Shown: positions 19,708 to 28,318, counted from the first letter of the stretch. The stretch: 64,000 nucleotides of DNA from Azospirillum sp. TSH58 (GCF_003119115.1 NZ_CP022364.1:1750001-1814000); one strand, 5' to 3'. Numbers and translations: made by a program. Notes: generated by a model not told the origin, from the letters alone.

Positions 19708-20909
19708 GACGGGGCGCTCCGCTCCTCCAGCAGCCGGACCATGTCGCCGGGCAGGACCGAGTCGATGGGGTCCACGCCCCAATTGGCGTGGGCGGGCAGC
19801 AGGGCCGGATAGTCGGCCAGGAAACGCTCCCACAGCCGGCGGTCGCGCGCCGCCGCGCGGGCGGCGGTCTGTCCGGCGGGGGTCAGGGCGCCGTCATGGG
19901 CGTAACCGCGCAGGCGCAGCCAGAGCGCCGGGGCGCCCGCCACCGGCCGGCCGTCCAGAAGGTCGGTCAGGGCGCGCCGCTCCGCGAAGGTCAGGCGCAG
20001 CCGCCCCTGGCGCAGCGCGGCGGCGACCAGCCCGCGCGCCGGGGCGAACAGGAAGCTGAGCAGGAAGAAGCCCCCGGCGACCAGGACGATCACCGCCCCC
20101 GCCGGCAGCTTGGGCAGCAGGGCCGACAGGGTGGCGCCGAGCCAGCCGGACAGCGCGCCGATCACCGCGGCGGCGACGGTCAGGGCGGGCAGCCGGTCGG
20201 TCCAGAAGCGGGCGGCGGCGGGCGGGATGATGAGAAGCGCCACCACCAGGATCAGCCCCACCGTCTGGAGCCCGATCACCGTCACCAGCGTCGCCAGCCC
20301 CATCAGCGCGAGGTCGAGCGCCCCCACCGGCCAGCCCTGCACGGCGGCGAAGCCGGGGTCGAAGGCCAGCACCCGCAATTCCTTGAACAGCAGGGCGATG
20401 GCCAGCGCCGCCCCGGCGGCCAGCAGGCCGATGGCGATGGCCTCGCCCTGGGCCATGGCGGCGGTCTGGCCCAGGATGAAGGTCTTGAGACCGGCCTGCC
20501 CGCCCAGCTCCAGATTCTGGATGACGCTGAGCAGCACGACGCCCAGCCCGAAGAAGACCGACAGCACCGCGCCGATCGCCGAATCCTCGGTCAGCCGGGT
20601 GAAGCGGGACAGGACCTGCACCGTCAGCAGCCCGACCACCCCGCTGGCCACCGCCCCGGCCAGCAGCAGCGGCAGCGAGCGCTCGGGCAGGCCGAGCGCC
20701 GCCCCGACGAGGTAGGCGATGGCGATGCCGGGCAGGGTGGCGTGGCTCAGCGCGTCGCTGACCAGGGCGCGGCGGCGCAGCAGCAGGAAGGTGCCGACCG
20801 TCCCGCCGGCCAACCCCAGCGCGGCGGTCCCGGCGACCACCACGGCGCTGTTGAAGCCGGACTGGAAGGTCAGGACGCGCAACGCCTCCTCGAACAGGGA
20901 GTCGGTCAT
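19704..20909 (-). CDS. Metal ABC transporter permease with a DtxR-like C-terminal tail
   Basis: A 401-residue protein. Residues 1 to about 299 are an ABC-3 permease (TFLLLRRRALVSDALSHATLPG, IIPPAAARFWTDRL). The last 100 residues are soluble and resemble the winged helix and dimerisation start of DtxR/MntR regulators: RLTFAERRALTDLL, LRLRGYAHDGALTPAGQTAA, then DRRLWERFLADYPALLPAHANW. Similar tails exist in some Tro/Mnt permeases. The start is ATG 20909, overlapping the ATPase gene by 4 bases. The tail could sense cytoplasmic metal; this is inference. Confidence 0.88.
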   Translation of the reverse strand: MTDSLFEEALRVLTFQSGFNSAVVVAGTAALGLAGGTVGTFLLLRRRALVSDALSHATLPGIAIAYLVGAALGLPERSLPLLLAGAVASGVVGLLTVQVLSRFTRLTEDSAIGAVLSVFFGLGVVLLSVIQNLELGGQAGLKTFILGQTAAMAQGEAIAIGLLAAGAALAIALLFKELRVLAFDPGFAAVQGWPVGALDLALMGLATLVTVIGLQTVGLILVVALLIIPPAAARFWTDRLPALTVAAAVIGALSGWLGATLSALLPKLPAGAVIVLVAGGFFLLSFLFAPARGLVAAALRQGRLRLTFAERRALTDLLDGRPVAGAPALWLRLRGYAHDGALTPAGQTAARAAARDRRLWERFLADYPALLPAHANWGVDPIDSVLPGDMVRLLEERSAPS

Positions 20910-21724
20910 GACGCCTCCGCCCCCAATGCCCCCAATGCCGCGGGGGCCGGCATGGGCCGTCCGCCGTAGGTCCGGGACAGCAGATCGGGCGTCATCACCC
21001 GCGCGACCGGCCCCTGGGCGACCACGCGAGTGTTGAGCAGCAGGGCGTGGTCGAAATAGTCGCTGACCGTCTGGAGGTCGTGGTGGACGCAGATCACCGT
21101 CCGCCCGGCGGCGTCGAGGTCGCGCAGCACCTGGAGCACCGCGCGCTCCGTCGCGGCGTCCACCCCGGCGAAGGGCTCGTCCATGAAGTAGAGCTGCGCC
21201 TCCTGCGCCAGCGCGCGGGCCAGGAAGACGCGCTGCTGCTGCCCGCCGGACAGCTGGCCGATCTGGCGCTTGGCGAAGTCGGCCATGCCCACCCGCTCCA
21301 GCGCGTGCAGCGCCGCCTCCTTGTGGGCGCGGGTGACCGGGCGGAACCAGCCGATCTTCCCGTAGCGGCCCATCGCCACCACGTCGAGCGCCGAGACGGG
21401 GAAGTCCCAGTCCACGCTTTCCCGCTGCGGCACATAGCCGATCAGGCGGCGCTGCCTGGCGATCGGGCGCCCGAACACCTCGACCGTTCCCGACACGCGC
21501 GGGACCAGCCCGAGGCACGCCTTGATGAGGGTCGATTTGCCCGCGCCGTTCGGCCCGACCACGGCGATCAGCCCGCCCGGCGGGGCGGCGTAGTCGACGT
21601 TCCACAGCACCGGCCGGCGGTGGTAGGCGACGGTCAGGCCGCGGATCTCCAGGGGCGGCGGCCCGATGGGCGAGGCCTCCTCGGGGGCGGTGCGGCTGCC
21701 GGGGGTGCGCCAGAGATACTGCAT
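20906..21724 (-). CDS. Metal ABC transporter ATP-binding protein
   Basis: A 272-residue ATPase of the manganese/zinc/iron importer. Walker A is GPNGAGKST, the signature is LSGGQQQR, Walker B is AQLYFMDEPFAGVD and the H-loop is VICVHHDLQTVSDYFD. The FAGVDAATERAVL segment is typical of Mnt/Tro/Znu ATPases. It overlaps the next permease gene by 4 bases and follows the binding-protein gene by 22 bases. Confidence 0.92.
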   Translation of the reverse strand: MQYLWRTPGSRTAPEEASPIGPPPLEIRGLTVAYHRRPVLWNVDYAAPPGGLIAVVGPNGAGKSTLIKACLGLVPRVSGTVEVFGRPIARQRRLIGYVPQRESVDWDFPVSALDVVAMGRYGKIGWFRPVTRAHKEAALHALERVGMADFAKRQIGQLSGGQQQRVFLARALAQEAQLYFMDEPFAGVDAATERAVLQVLRDLDAAGRTVICVHHDLQTVSDYFDHALLLNTRVVAQGPVARVMTPDLLSRTYGGRPMPAPAALGALGAEAS

Positions 21725-21746
21725 GGTCCGTTCCTCCTCCGCCGCG

Positions 21747-22766
21747 TCAGCGCTGCGCCAGGGCGAGCTTGCCCTGGAAGCCGTCGGCCGGCGCCTCGCC
21801 GCCCAGCGCGCGGGCGATGGTCGTCACATTGTGGTCGATCATGCCGATGTAGGTGCCTTCATAGCTGCCCGGCGCGCCCATGGCGTCGGAGAACAGGGCG
21901 CCGCCCAGCGTCACGCGGTGGCCGCGCGCCCCCGCCCCTTCGACCAGGGCGCGGACGTTGCGGTCGGACACGCTGGTTTCCGGGAAGACCGCCGGCACGC
22001 CGCGGTCGGCGAGCAGCGCGGCCAATTCCTCGATGATCCGCAGCCCGGCTTCGGATTCGGTGCTGATCCCCTGGATGCCGCGCACCTCGATCCCATAGGC
22101 GCGGCCCAGATAGTTGAAGGCGTCGTGGGCGGTCACCAGCATTCGGGCCTTGTCGGGGATGGAGGACAGGATGCGCCGGGCGTACGCGTCGAGGCGGGAC
22201 AGTTCCGCCCCGTACGCGTCGGCGTTGCGGGCGTACGTCTCGGCGCCCGCGGGGTCGAGGCGGGACAGCCCGTCGCGGATGGACGGCAGGGTGCCGGCCC
22301 AGATGCCCACATCCATCCAGATGTGCGGGTCGTGGGCGCCCTCGAACTCCGGCGGGCTGAGCAGCCGCTCCTTGGGCACGGCGTCGCCCAGCGCCACGAC
22401 CGGCTTGCCGGACTCGCGCAGCCGGTCGAAGGCGGCGGTCATCTTGCCTTCCAGATGCAGGCCGCTGATGAACACCGCGTCGGCCCGCAGCAGCTTCACC
22501 GTGTCGGAGCGGGTGGGCTTGAACAGGTGCGGATCGACGCCTTCGCCCATCAGCGCCTCCACCTCCGCCCGGTCGCCGGCCACCGCCCGCACGAGGTCGG
22601 CGACCATGCCGGTGGTGGCGACGATCTTCGGGCGCTCGCCTTGCGGCCGTTCACCCTCGGCCATCGCGCCTCCCGGAAGGAGGAGAGCGGCGGCCAAGCC
22701 GATGACGGCGATAAACTTTGTCAGGCTCTTCGTCGCGACGGTTTTTGAACATATGTTCATATTCAT
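21747..22766 (-). CDS. Metal ABC transporter substrate-binding protein (TroA/MntA-like)
   Basis: A 339-residue periplasmic protein of cluster A-I with a signal peptide (hydrophobic core FIAVIGLAAALLLPG, cleavage after AMA). Metal ligands expected for this family are visible: His in DPHLFKPT, His in HDPHIWMD, Glu in FPETSVSDRN and Asp in TYIGMIDHN. The Glu and the lack of a His-rich loop favour manganese or iron over zinc. The start is uncertain: ATG 22766, ATG 22760 and TTG 22778 are all in frame. A perfect palindrome lies across the first codons. First gene of the transporter operon. Confidence 0.88.
   Translation of the reverse strand: MNMNICSKTVATKSLTKFIAVIGLAAALLLPGGAMAEGERPQGERPKIVATTGMVADLVRAVAGDRAEVEALMGEGVDPHLFKPTRSDTVKLLRADAVFISGLHLEGKMTAAFDRLRESGKPVVALGDAVPKERLLSPPEFEGAHDPHIWMDVGIWAGTLPSIRDGLSRLDPAGAETYARNADAYGAELSRLDAYARRILSSIPDKARMLVTAHDAFNYLGRAYGIEVRGIQGISTESEAGLRIIEELAALLADRGVPAVFPETSVSDRNVRALVEGAGARGHRVTLGGALFSDAMGAPGSYEGTYIGMIDHNVTTIARALGGEAPADGFQGKLALAQR
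22746..22759 (-). promoter_or_regulatory. 14-bp palindrome at the start of the metal transporter operon
   Basis: TGAACATATGTTCA is perfectly symmetric and AT-rich in a GC-rich background. It covers the first codons of the binding-protein gene. A related motif, GAATATATGAAC, lies at 22840-22851 in the divergent promoter region. Both may be sites for a metal-responsive repressor such as the Fur-family protein encoded at 25334-25768; this is inferred. Confidence 0.5.
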
Positions 22767-22928
22767 TGATCCCGACAAAGATCGGCAAGGTTAGGGCGGG
22801 CGGACCAAGTAAACGGGGCGGAGTGCATTTGCGTTCCAAGAATATATGAACCGCCGCACCGGCCTTGCAAGGCGGCTCGTGACGATCCGTGTCTTACCGA
22901 ACGGAGTGGAGTGCGCTACAGTGGCGGG

Positions 22929-23672
22929 ATGATCGTGCTCTTTACGGATTTCGGGTTGTCCGGCCCCTACACCGGGCAGATGAAGGCGGTGCTGGCGCGG
23001 ATGGCGCCGGGCCTGCCGGTCATCGACCTGTTCGCCGACGCCCCCGCCTTCGACCCGCAGCTGTCGGCCTATCTTCTGGCCGCCTACGCTCCGGAATTCC
23101 CGGCGGACAGCGTCTTCCTCTGCGTGGTGGACCCCGGCGTCGGGACCGACCGCCGCCCGCTGGTGGTGGAGGCCGACGGGCGCCGCTTCGTCGGGCCGGA
23201 CAACGGCCTGTTCGAGCTGCTGCGGCGCCGCGCCGGGTCGGTGCGGGCCTGGACCATCGGCTGGCGGCCCGAGCGGCTGTCGGCCAGCTTCCACGGGCGG
23301 GACCTGTTCGCCCCGGTGGCGGCCAGCCTCGCCATGGGGAACCCGGTCGCGCTGGAGCCCGTCGCCCCGTCCAGCCTCGCGCGGCCCGACTGGCCGGACG
23401 ATCTGGCGCGGATCGTCTATGTGGACGTCTACGGCAACGCCATGACCGGCCTGCGCGCCGACCGGCTGCCGGAGGACGCGGTGCTGCGGGCCGGCGGCCG
23501 CACGGTGCGCCGGGGCCGGACCTTCGCCGACGTCCCGGTGGGGGAGGCGCTGTGGTACGCGAACTCCAGCGGTCTGGCGGAGATCGCCGTCAACCAGGGA
23601 CGCGCCGACCGCGACGTTGGGCGCGGCTTGGGCGGGCTTGCGGTGGGGATGCCGGTCGAACTGGTCCTATAG
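22929..23672 (+). CDS. SAM hydroxide adenosyltransferase (DUF62 family)
   Basis: A 247-residue enzyme of the fluorinase/chlorinase fold that in most bacteria splits S-adenosylmethionine to adenosine and methionine using water. Family motifs: IVLFTDFGLSGPY at the start, DPGVGTDRRPL, GPDNGLFE, FHGRDLFAPVAA and the C-terminal WYANSSGLAEIAVN. I start at ATG 22929, where family members usually begin; a GTG at 22911 with a closer ribosome site (GGAG) is also possible and would add six residues. It is divergent from the metal transporter and overlaps the convergent receiver gene by six bases. Confidence 0.88.
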   Translation: MIVLFTDFGLSGPYTGQMKAVLARMAPGLPVIDLFADAPAFDPQLSAYLLAAYAPEFPADSVFLCVVDPGVGTDRRPLVVEADGRRFVGPDNGLFELLRRRAGSVRAWTIGWRPERLSASFHGRDLFAPVAASLAMGNPVALEPVAPSSLARPDWPDDLARIVYVDVYGNAMTGLRADRLPEDAVLRAGGRTVRRGRTFADVPVGEALWYANSSGLAEIAVNQGRADRDVGRGLGGLAVGMPVELVL

Positions 23673-24065
23673 CCCGTCCAGGCAGCGGTCGAGCAGCGCC
23701 AGATCCACCGGGCGGGTCAGCACGGTGACCGGGCTGTTGCCCGGCTCAGCGTCCAACTGGTCGTCCGGCGCGCCGGCGGTCAGGATGATCCGGGTGTGCG
23801 GGTAGAGCATGCAGGCCAGCGCCGCGGCCCGGTCCCCCTCGTCCTCCGGCCGGCGGCGGCGCAGCAGGGCGACGGCGGGACCCTCCGCCCCGATGAGGCC
23901 GAGCGCCTCGAAGCCGCCGGACACCGTGGACACGGTGAAGCCGCGTTCGGCCAGATGGCGGGCCAGCGCGTCCCGCTGGCCGGGGTCGTCGTCGGCGACG
24001 ACGGCGCGGCGGCCCCCCTGGCCGGGCGGGCGGATGTCGGCGTCGATGGAAAAGCCGGCCGTCAT
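23667..24065 (-). CDS. Degenerate response-regulator receiver protein
   Basis: A 132-residue single receiver-like domain with no output domain. The acidic pocket is kept (AVVADDDPGQRD), but the strand that should carry the phospho-acceptor Asp reads AVALLRRRRPEDE and the conserved Lys is Arg in VTVLTRPVDL. Phosphorylation at the normal site therefore looks impossible, and the protein may act through binding only. It ends inside the last six bases of the convergent SAM hydrolase gene. Confidence 0.65.
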   Translation of the reverse strand: MTAGFSIDADIRPPGQGGRRAVVADDDPGQRDALARHLAERGFTVSTVSGGFEALGLIGAEGPAVALLRRRRPEDEGDRAAALACMLYPHTRIILTAGAPDDQLDAEPGNSPVTVLTRPVDLALLDRCLDGL

Positions 24066-24161
24066 GGGGATGTCACCACGGGCTTCCCTTGAACCTGAAG
24101 GGCTTCTTTACGCCACGCGGGCCGCGGTTGCAAATCCCCGTGGTCGGCACCCGTCGCCCGA

Positions 24162-24860
24162 TCAGCGGATCTTGACGACGGTGGCGCGGTCGACGATGGA
24201 CAGCATCGGCAGGTCGCTGGGCCGGTTGCCGTAGCCCCAGGTCTCGCCGAAGGGGCCGTTGGCGGCGATCCAGCCGCGCACCCGCTCCAGCTTGTCCAGC
24301 CGGACGCAGTTGCCGGTGCACAGCCGTCCGGTCAGGGTGTCGTTCTCCACCTCCATCCCGGTGGCGAGCAGGTCGTCGACGTTCAACCCGCGCAGCAGGG
24401 CCGGCATGTAGATGTCGAGCGCTCCGGTCGCGACCACCACCCGGCGCCCCTCGCGCCGGTGCATCTTCAGCGTCTCGACCAGCGGGGCGTGCCAGCGGAT
24501 GCGATGGACCAGCCGTTCCGCGGCGGCCAGCGCGTCGGCCACCGGGACGCCGCGCAGCGTCCGGCGCAGCAGGATGGTCTTGACCGACCCCGGAAAATCC
24601 ACCCCCGGCCCGCGCCCGCGCGCGTGGCGGTGCAGGCCGGAGCGCAGGGCGTCCAGGAAGGCCAGCCGGGCGCGGTTGCGCCCGATGACCTCGCCGATGA
24701 ACATCAGCAGGCTGTCGCCGTGGATCAGCGTCCCGTCGAAGTCGAAGAAGGCCACCCCCGGCGCGATGGAGGCCAGAGGACCGACGCCATGTGTGACGGG
24801 GCCCCCGGTGGAAGGGCCGGAGGCGACGGCGTCGGGAACGGGAGTGGCGCTGGTCTGCAT
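24162..24860 (-). CDS. HAD-superfamily phosphatase, subfamily IB (SerB-like)
   Basis: A 232-residue hydrolase. Motif I is FFDFDGTLIHGDS (nucleophile and acid Asp), motif II is VVATGALDIYMP, and the late acidic motif is GYGNRPSDLPML, where family members have GDSxxD; here Asn replaces the first Asp. Between them is the helical cap typical of subfamily IB. Related proteins act on phosphoserine or phospholipid head groups; the substrate cannot be told here. It appears to be a single-gene unit. Confidence 0.8.
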   Translation of the reverse strand: MQTSATPVPDAVASGPSTGGPVTHGVGPLASIAPGVAFFDFDGTLIHGDSLLMFIGEVIGRNRARLAFLDALRSGLHRHARGRGPGVDFPGSVKTILLRRTLRGVPVADALAAAERLVHRIRWHAPLVETLKMHRREGRRVVVATGALDIYMPALLRGLNVDDLLATGMEVENDTLTGRLCTGNCVRLDKLERVRGWIAANGPFGETWGYGNRPSDLPMLSIVDRATVVKIR

Positions 24861-24928
24861 GCGCCCTTATCCGGCGGAACGCGCCGCGTCACAAGTCAAA
24901 TGCGTTGTGGTGGGCCGTCCGCCGCAGC

Positions 24929-25171
24929 TTAGTGCAGCGACGGGCTGGGGGAATCGTCCGAATCCTCCGCCTTGATCAGCAGCTCGCCCGCGGCGATCTC
25001 TCCGGCGCATTCCTCCAGCCCCGCCTTGACGGCGATCAGGAGGTTGATGATCTCGCCGTTGTCCTGCTCCAGGATGCGCAGGCGCTCCTCCAGCTTGTCC
25101 AGACGGCGGGTGACGCTGTCGGTCAGACGGTCGAGGCGGGCGAGAACCGGGTCGTTGTTCGTGTCGTCCAT
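24929..25171 (-). CDS. Small coiled-coil protein of unknown function
   Basis: An 80-residue acidic protein with heptads in LARLDRLTDSVTRRLDKLEERLRILEQ (about residues 9-35), predicted to form a coiled coil, followed by a helical stretch with one cysteine and a serine/aspartate-rich end. No known domain was recognised. Codon use matches neighbouring genes. Confidence 0.6.
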   Translation of the reverse strand: MDDTNNDPVLARLDRLTDSVTRRLDKLEERLRILEQDNGEIINLLIAVKAGLEECAGEIAAGELLIKAEDSDDSPSPSLH

Positions 25172-25333
25172 GGCGGCGGTTGGTCCGTCGATGATTCGTG
25201 TGCGTTCCTGAAGCTAGGACCACGCATCGCCTCTGGACAGACCCGCGCCCGGCGCAACCCGCAATTGATGGGATTATCGTCCGGATGGTGCCCGGAGAGT
25301 CCCAAAGGACTCAACGCCGGGCACGCCCGGGCG

Positions 25334-25768
25334 TTACTCCCCCTCCGATGTGGTGGTGCGGCGGCGCAACGGAACACCATACAACTCGAGCCTATGGCCG
25401 AGCAGTTCATAGCCCAATTCGCGGGCTATGACTTCCTTCAGCCGTTCGAGATCTTCATTCTGGAACTCCACCACCTTTCCGGATTCGAGATCGATCAGGT
25501 GATGATGGTGCTCCGACCCGGCTTCCTCGTAGCGGGCGCGGCCGTCGCCGAAGTCGAGCCGGTCGATGACGTTCGCGTCCTCGAACAGGCGCATCGTCCG
25601 GTAGACGGTGGCGATGGAGATGCGCGGGTCGATGGTGGATGCCCGGCGGTGAACCTCTTCCACGTCGGGGTGGTCGGCGGCCTCCGACAGCACGCGCGAG
25701 ATCACCCGGCGCTGGTCGGTCATCTTCAGCCCTTTCTCGATGCAGAGCTGTTCGAGGCGCGAAGGCAT
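25334..25768 (-). CDS. Fur-family metalloregulator
   Basis: A 144-residue protein with the Fur layout: winged helix (GLKMTDQRRVISRVL, HPDVEEVHRRASTIDPRISIATVYRTMRLFEDANVI) and a C-terminal dimerisation domain with the metal-binding HHHH cluster (HHHHLIDLESGKVVEF, about residues 88-103). The CxxC zinc pairs of E. coli Fur are missing, as in alphaproteobacterial Fur/Mur and Irr. It may sense iron or manganese, and the Mnt-type transporter about 3 kb away is a plausible target. The 160 bases before it and 205 after it hold no clear gene. Confidence 0.88.
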   Translation of the reverse strand: MPSRLEQLCIEKGLKMTDQRRVISRVLSEAADHPDVEEVHRRASTIDPRISIATVYRTMRLFEDANVIDRLDFGDGRARYEEAGSEHHHHLIDLESGKVVEFQNEDLERLKEVIARELGYELLGHRLELYGVPLRRRTTTSEGE

Positions 25769-25974
25769 GGAAGTCCCCTTGTTGTCGTCTCACTGGCGCG
25801 CGCGGTCCGGCCCCTGTGGATTGGCCCCTGTGGATTGGCCCCCGTGGCCCAGGCCGCGCGTTGGCCGCCGTCCCTCCCCGGCACGGCCACCCGAATGCCC
25901 GAGCACCATACTGTGATTCGGAACCATTCACAAACGCCGACGTTTGGTGTCGGCTTACGGAAAGGGCGCGCGCC

Positions 25975-26916
25975 ATGATGACCCTGGACATCCACCACAC
26001 CACCACCTACCGCTACGCCAACCCGGTGACCTTCGGCGACCATCGCCTGATGTTCCGGCCCCGCGACAGCCACGATCTGCGGCTGATCGAGACGGGTCTG
26101 GTGATCAGCCCGCCGCCGGCCTCCGTCCGCTGGCTCCACGACGTCTTCGGCAACTCCATCGCGGTGGCGAGCTTCGACCAGCCGGCGACGGAGCTGCGCT
26201 TCGAAAGCCACATCCGGGTCGATCACTTCCCGATGGGCGAGCTGGAATTCCCGATCGAGGAGTACGCGCGTTCCTACCCCTTCAGCTATTCCGCGGAGGA
26301 GGTGCCGGATCTGGCGCTGACCACCCAGCGGCACTATCCGGACCCCGAGCATCGGGTGGACGAGTGGGCGCGGCAGTTCGTGACGCTGGGCGAGGGCGGG
26401 CCGCCCGACACGCAGGACATGCTGGTGTCGATGACCCGGGCCATCAAGGAGACCTTCACCTACCAGGCCCGCGACCTGGAAGGCACCCAGAGCCCGGTGG
26501 ACACCCTGGCGTCGAACAGCGGCTCCTGCCGCGACTTCGCGCTTTTGATGATGGAGGCGGTGCGCTCGCTCGGCTTCGCGGCGCGCTTCGTGTCCGGCTA
26601 CCTCTATGATCCCGCGCGGGATGGGCAGGACGGGGCGATGACCGGCGGCGGGGCGACCCACGCCTGGGTGGAGATCTACCTGCCGGGCTGCGGCTGGGTG
26701 GAGTTCGACCCGACCAACGGCATCATCGGCGGCAAGAACCTGATCCGCGTCGCCGTCGCCCGCGACCCGTCGCAGGCGGTGCCGCTCGGCGGCTCCTGGA
26801 CCGGGTCGCCCTCGGATTTCCTCGGCATGACGGTGGACGTGCAGGTCACGGCGACCGGCGGGACGGGCGGAAACGGCGCCGCGAAAACCCCGATGCCGGC
26901 GGCCGGCGCCGCCTGA
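25975..26916 (+). CDS. Transglutaminase-like family protein
   Basis: A 313-residue protein with an N-terminal beta region (DIHHTTTYRYANPVTFGDHRL, typical of bacterial transglutaminase-like proteins) and a transglutaminase core. The catalytic triad is visible: Cys in SNSGSCRDFALLMM, His in ATHAWVEIYLPG and Asp in WVEFDPTNG. There is no signal peptide, so it is probably cytoplasmic; family members are often proteases or peptide-linking enzymes. I start at ATG 25975 (AAAGGG upstream); the frame is open further upstream across a region that looks non-coding. Confidence 0.87.
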   Translation: MMTLDIHHTTTYRYANPVTFGDHRLMFRPRDSHDLRLIETGLVISPPPASVRWLHDVFGNSIAVASFDQPATELRFESHIRVDHFPMGELEFPIEEYARSYPFSYSAEEVPDLALTTQRHYPDPEHRVDEWARQFVTLGEGGPPDTQDMLVSMTRAIKETFTYQARDLEGTQSPVDTLASNSGSCRDFALLMMEAVRSLGFAARFVSGYLYDPARDGQDGAMTGGGATHAWVEIYLPGCGWVEFDPTNGIIGGKNLIRVAVARDPSQAVPLGGSWTGSPSDFLGMTVDVQVTATGGTGGNGAAKTPMPAAGAA

Positions 26917-26950
26917 TACGGCAACCAATTGCAAACGAACGTCTGGCAGA

Positions 26951-28213
26951 ATGGAGGGTCCGGGGCCGTTCCGGTTCCGGACCGACCGACCCATTCGACA
27001 GACGAGGCTGCGTCACCCCGTGCTCGATCCCGATCCGACCAGTCCCGCCCCCGGCGGCACGCCGGAAACGGAGGCCGCTCCCGTCCTGACGGCGGCCCTG
27101 CTGGCCGTCCGTGAGCCGTCCATCGGGCCGGACGCGCCCTGCCGCGCCCTGCGGGACCGGCTGACCGCCCAGCCCGGCCTGCCGGCGCTCGCCGTGACCG
27201 CGGAGGACGGGCGCGTCCTGGGGCTGGTGGACCGTCTGGCGCTGGCGGGGCTGGCCGACCCGGAGGCGCCGGCGCGGATGGCGATGGACCGGGACGCGCT
27301 GCTGGTCGAGGCGGACCTTCCGCTGTGCGAGGTCGCGCGGCGGATCATGCAGGACAAGCCCGGCGCGCTGGCCTCCGGCTTCGTCGTGCTGGAGAAGGGG
27401 CGGTACCTCGGCATCGGGTCGGGGGTGGCCCTGCTGGCGCGGACGGACGAGCAGATCATCCAGCGGACCCGCCAGCTCGACGAGGCCCGCCGCGCCGCGG
27501 AGCGCGCCAACCGGGCCAAGACCGCCTTCTTCGCCTGCATGAGCCATGAGATCCGCACCCCGCTGAACGCCATGATGGGCTTCGCCGAACTGCTGGAGCA
27601 GGAGGTTCTGGGGCCGATCGCCAACCCGCTCTACCGCGACTACGCCCGCGACATCGCGGAAAGCGGCCGCTATCTGATGGACCTCATCAATGACCTGCTC
27701 GACCTGTCGAAGGCCGAGGCCGGGCGGCTGGAGCTGACCGAGGCCCTGGTGGACGTGCCGCGCGTCGCCGTGGGCAGCGTCCGCCTGCTGTCCGACCGCG
27801 CCGGGCGGGCCGGCGTCGGCATCGACACGGCCCTGCCGCCCGACCTGCCGCCGCTGCGCGCCGACGAGCGCAAGCTGCGGCAGATGCTGCTGAACCTGCT
27901 GTCCAACGCGGTGAAATTCACGCCGCCCGACGGGGTGGTCACTCTGAACGGCCGCGTGGCGGCGGACGGGAGCCTGTGCCTGTCGGTGCACGACACCGGC
28001 ATCGGCATGACCGCCGACGAGCTGGAAAAAGCGCTGGAGCCCTGGGGACAGATCGACAGCGCGCTGGGCCGCAACCACATCGGCACCGGCCTCGGCCTGC
28101 CTTTGACCAAGCGGCTGGTGGAGCTGCACGGGGGGAGGCTGGACATCGACACCGCCCCCGACCGCGGCACCACCATGACGCTGGTCTTCCCGGCGGAGCG
28201 GGTGGGCGGGTAG
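26951..28213 (+). CDS. Sensor histidine kinase with CBS-like N-terminal region
   Basis: A cytoplasmic kinase of up to 420 residues with no membrane segments. Residues 45-165 resemble a pair of CBS-type repeats (ALAVTAEDGRVLGLVDR, GFVVLEKGRYLGIG). A short coiled coil leads into HisKA (phospho-His in FFACMSHEIRTPLN) and HATPase (NLLSNAVKFTPPDG, HDTGIGM, GTGLGLPLTKRLVELHGG). No receiver is fused. The start is uncertain: ATG 26951 has a poor ribosome site, and GTG 27020 is an alternative. Partner regulator unknown. Confidence 0.85.
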   Translation: MEGPGPFRFRTDRPIRQTRLRHPVLDPDPTSPAPGGTPETEAAPVLTAALLAVREPSIGPDAPCRALRDRLTAQPGLPALAVTAEDGRVLGLVDRLALAGLADPEAPARMAMDRDALLVEADLPLCEVARRIMQDKPGALASGFVVLEKGRYLGIGSGVALLARTDEQIIQRTRQLDEARRAAERANRAKTAFFACMSHEIRTPLNAMMGFAELLEQEVLGPIANPLYRDYARDIAESGRYLMDLINDLLDLSKAEAGRLELTEALVDVPRVAVGSVRLLSDRAGRAGVGIDTALPPDLPPLRADERKLRQMLLNLLSNAVKFTPPDGVVTLNGRVAADGSLCLSVHDTGIGMTADELEKALEPWGQIDSALGRNHIGTGLGLPLTKRLVELHGGRLDIDTAPDRGTTMTLVFPAERVGG

Positions 28214-28217
28214 CCTT

Positions 28218-28318
28218 GCCCCCACCCCGGCCCTCCCCCGCTCTTGGCGGACCGTAGGTCCGCCTGCCGCGTCAGCACAAACCTTTGGTTTGTGCGAGAG
28301 CTTCGCAGGGGAGGGGGC
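28218..28318. repeat. Palindromic intergenic repeat, copy 2, with two inserted hairpins
   Basis: The outer arms match copy 1 (GCCCCCACCC...CCCTCCCCCGCT and GCAGGGGAGGGGGC). The centre holds two further hairpins: GCGGACC/GGTCCGC (28247-28263) and GCACAAACC/GGTTTGTGC (28275-28295). It lies between the convergent kinase and htpG genes and probably ends both transcripts. Confidence 0.8.

Noticed and set aside
21747-22766. Zinc-specific ZnuA
   Set aside because: The His-rich loop of ZnuA is missing and a Glu/Asp ligand pair fits the TroA/MntA group better, so zinc specificity is not claimed.
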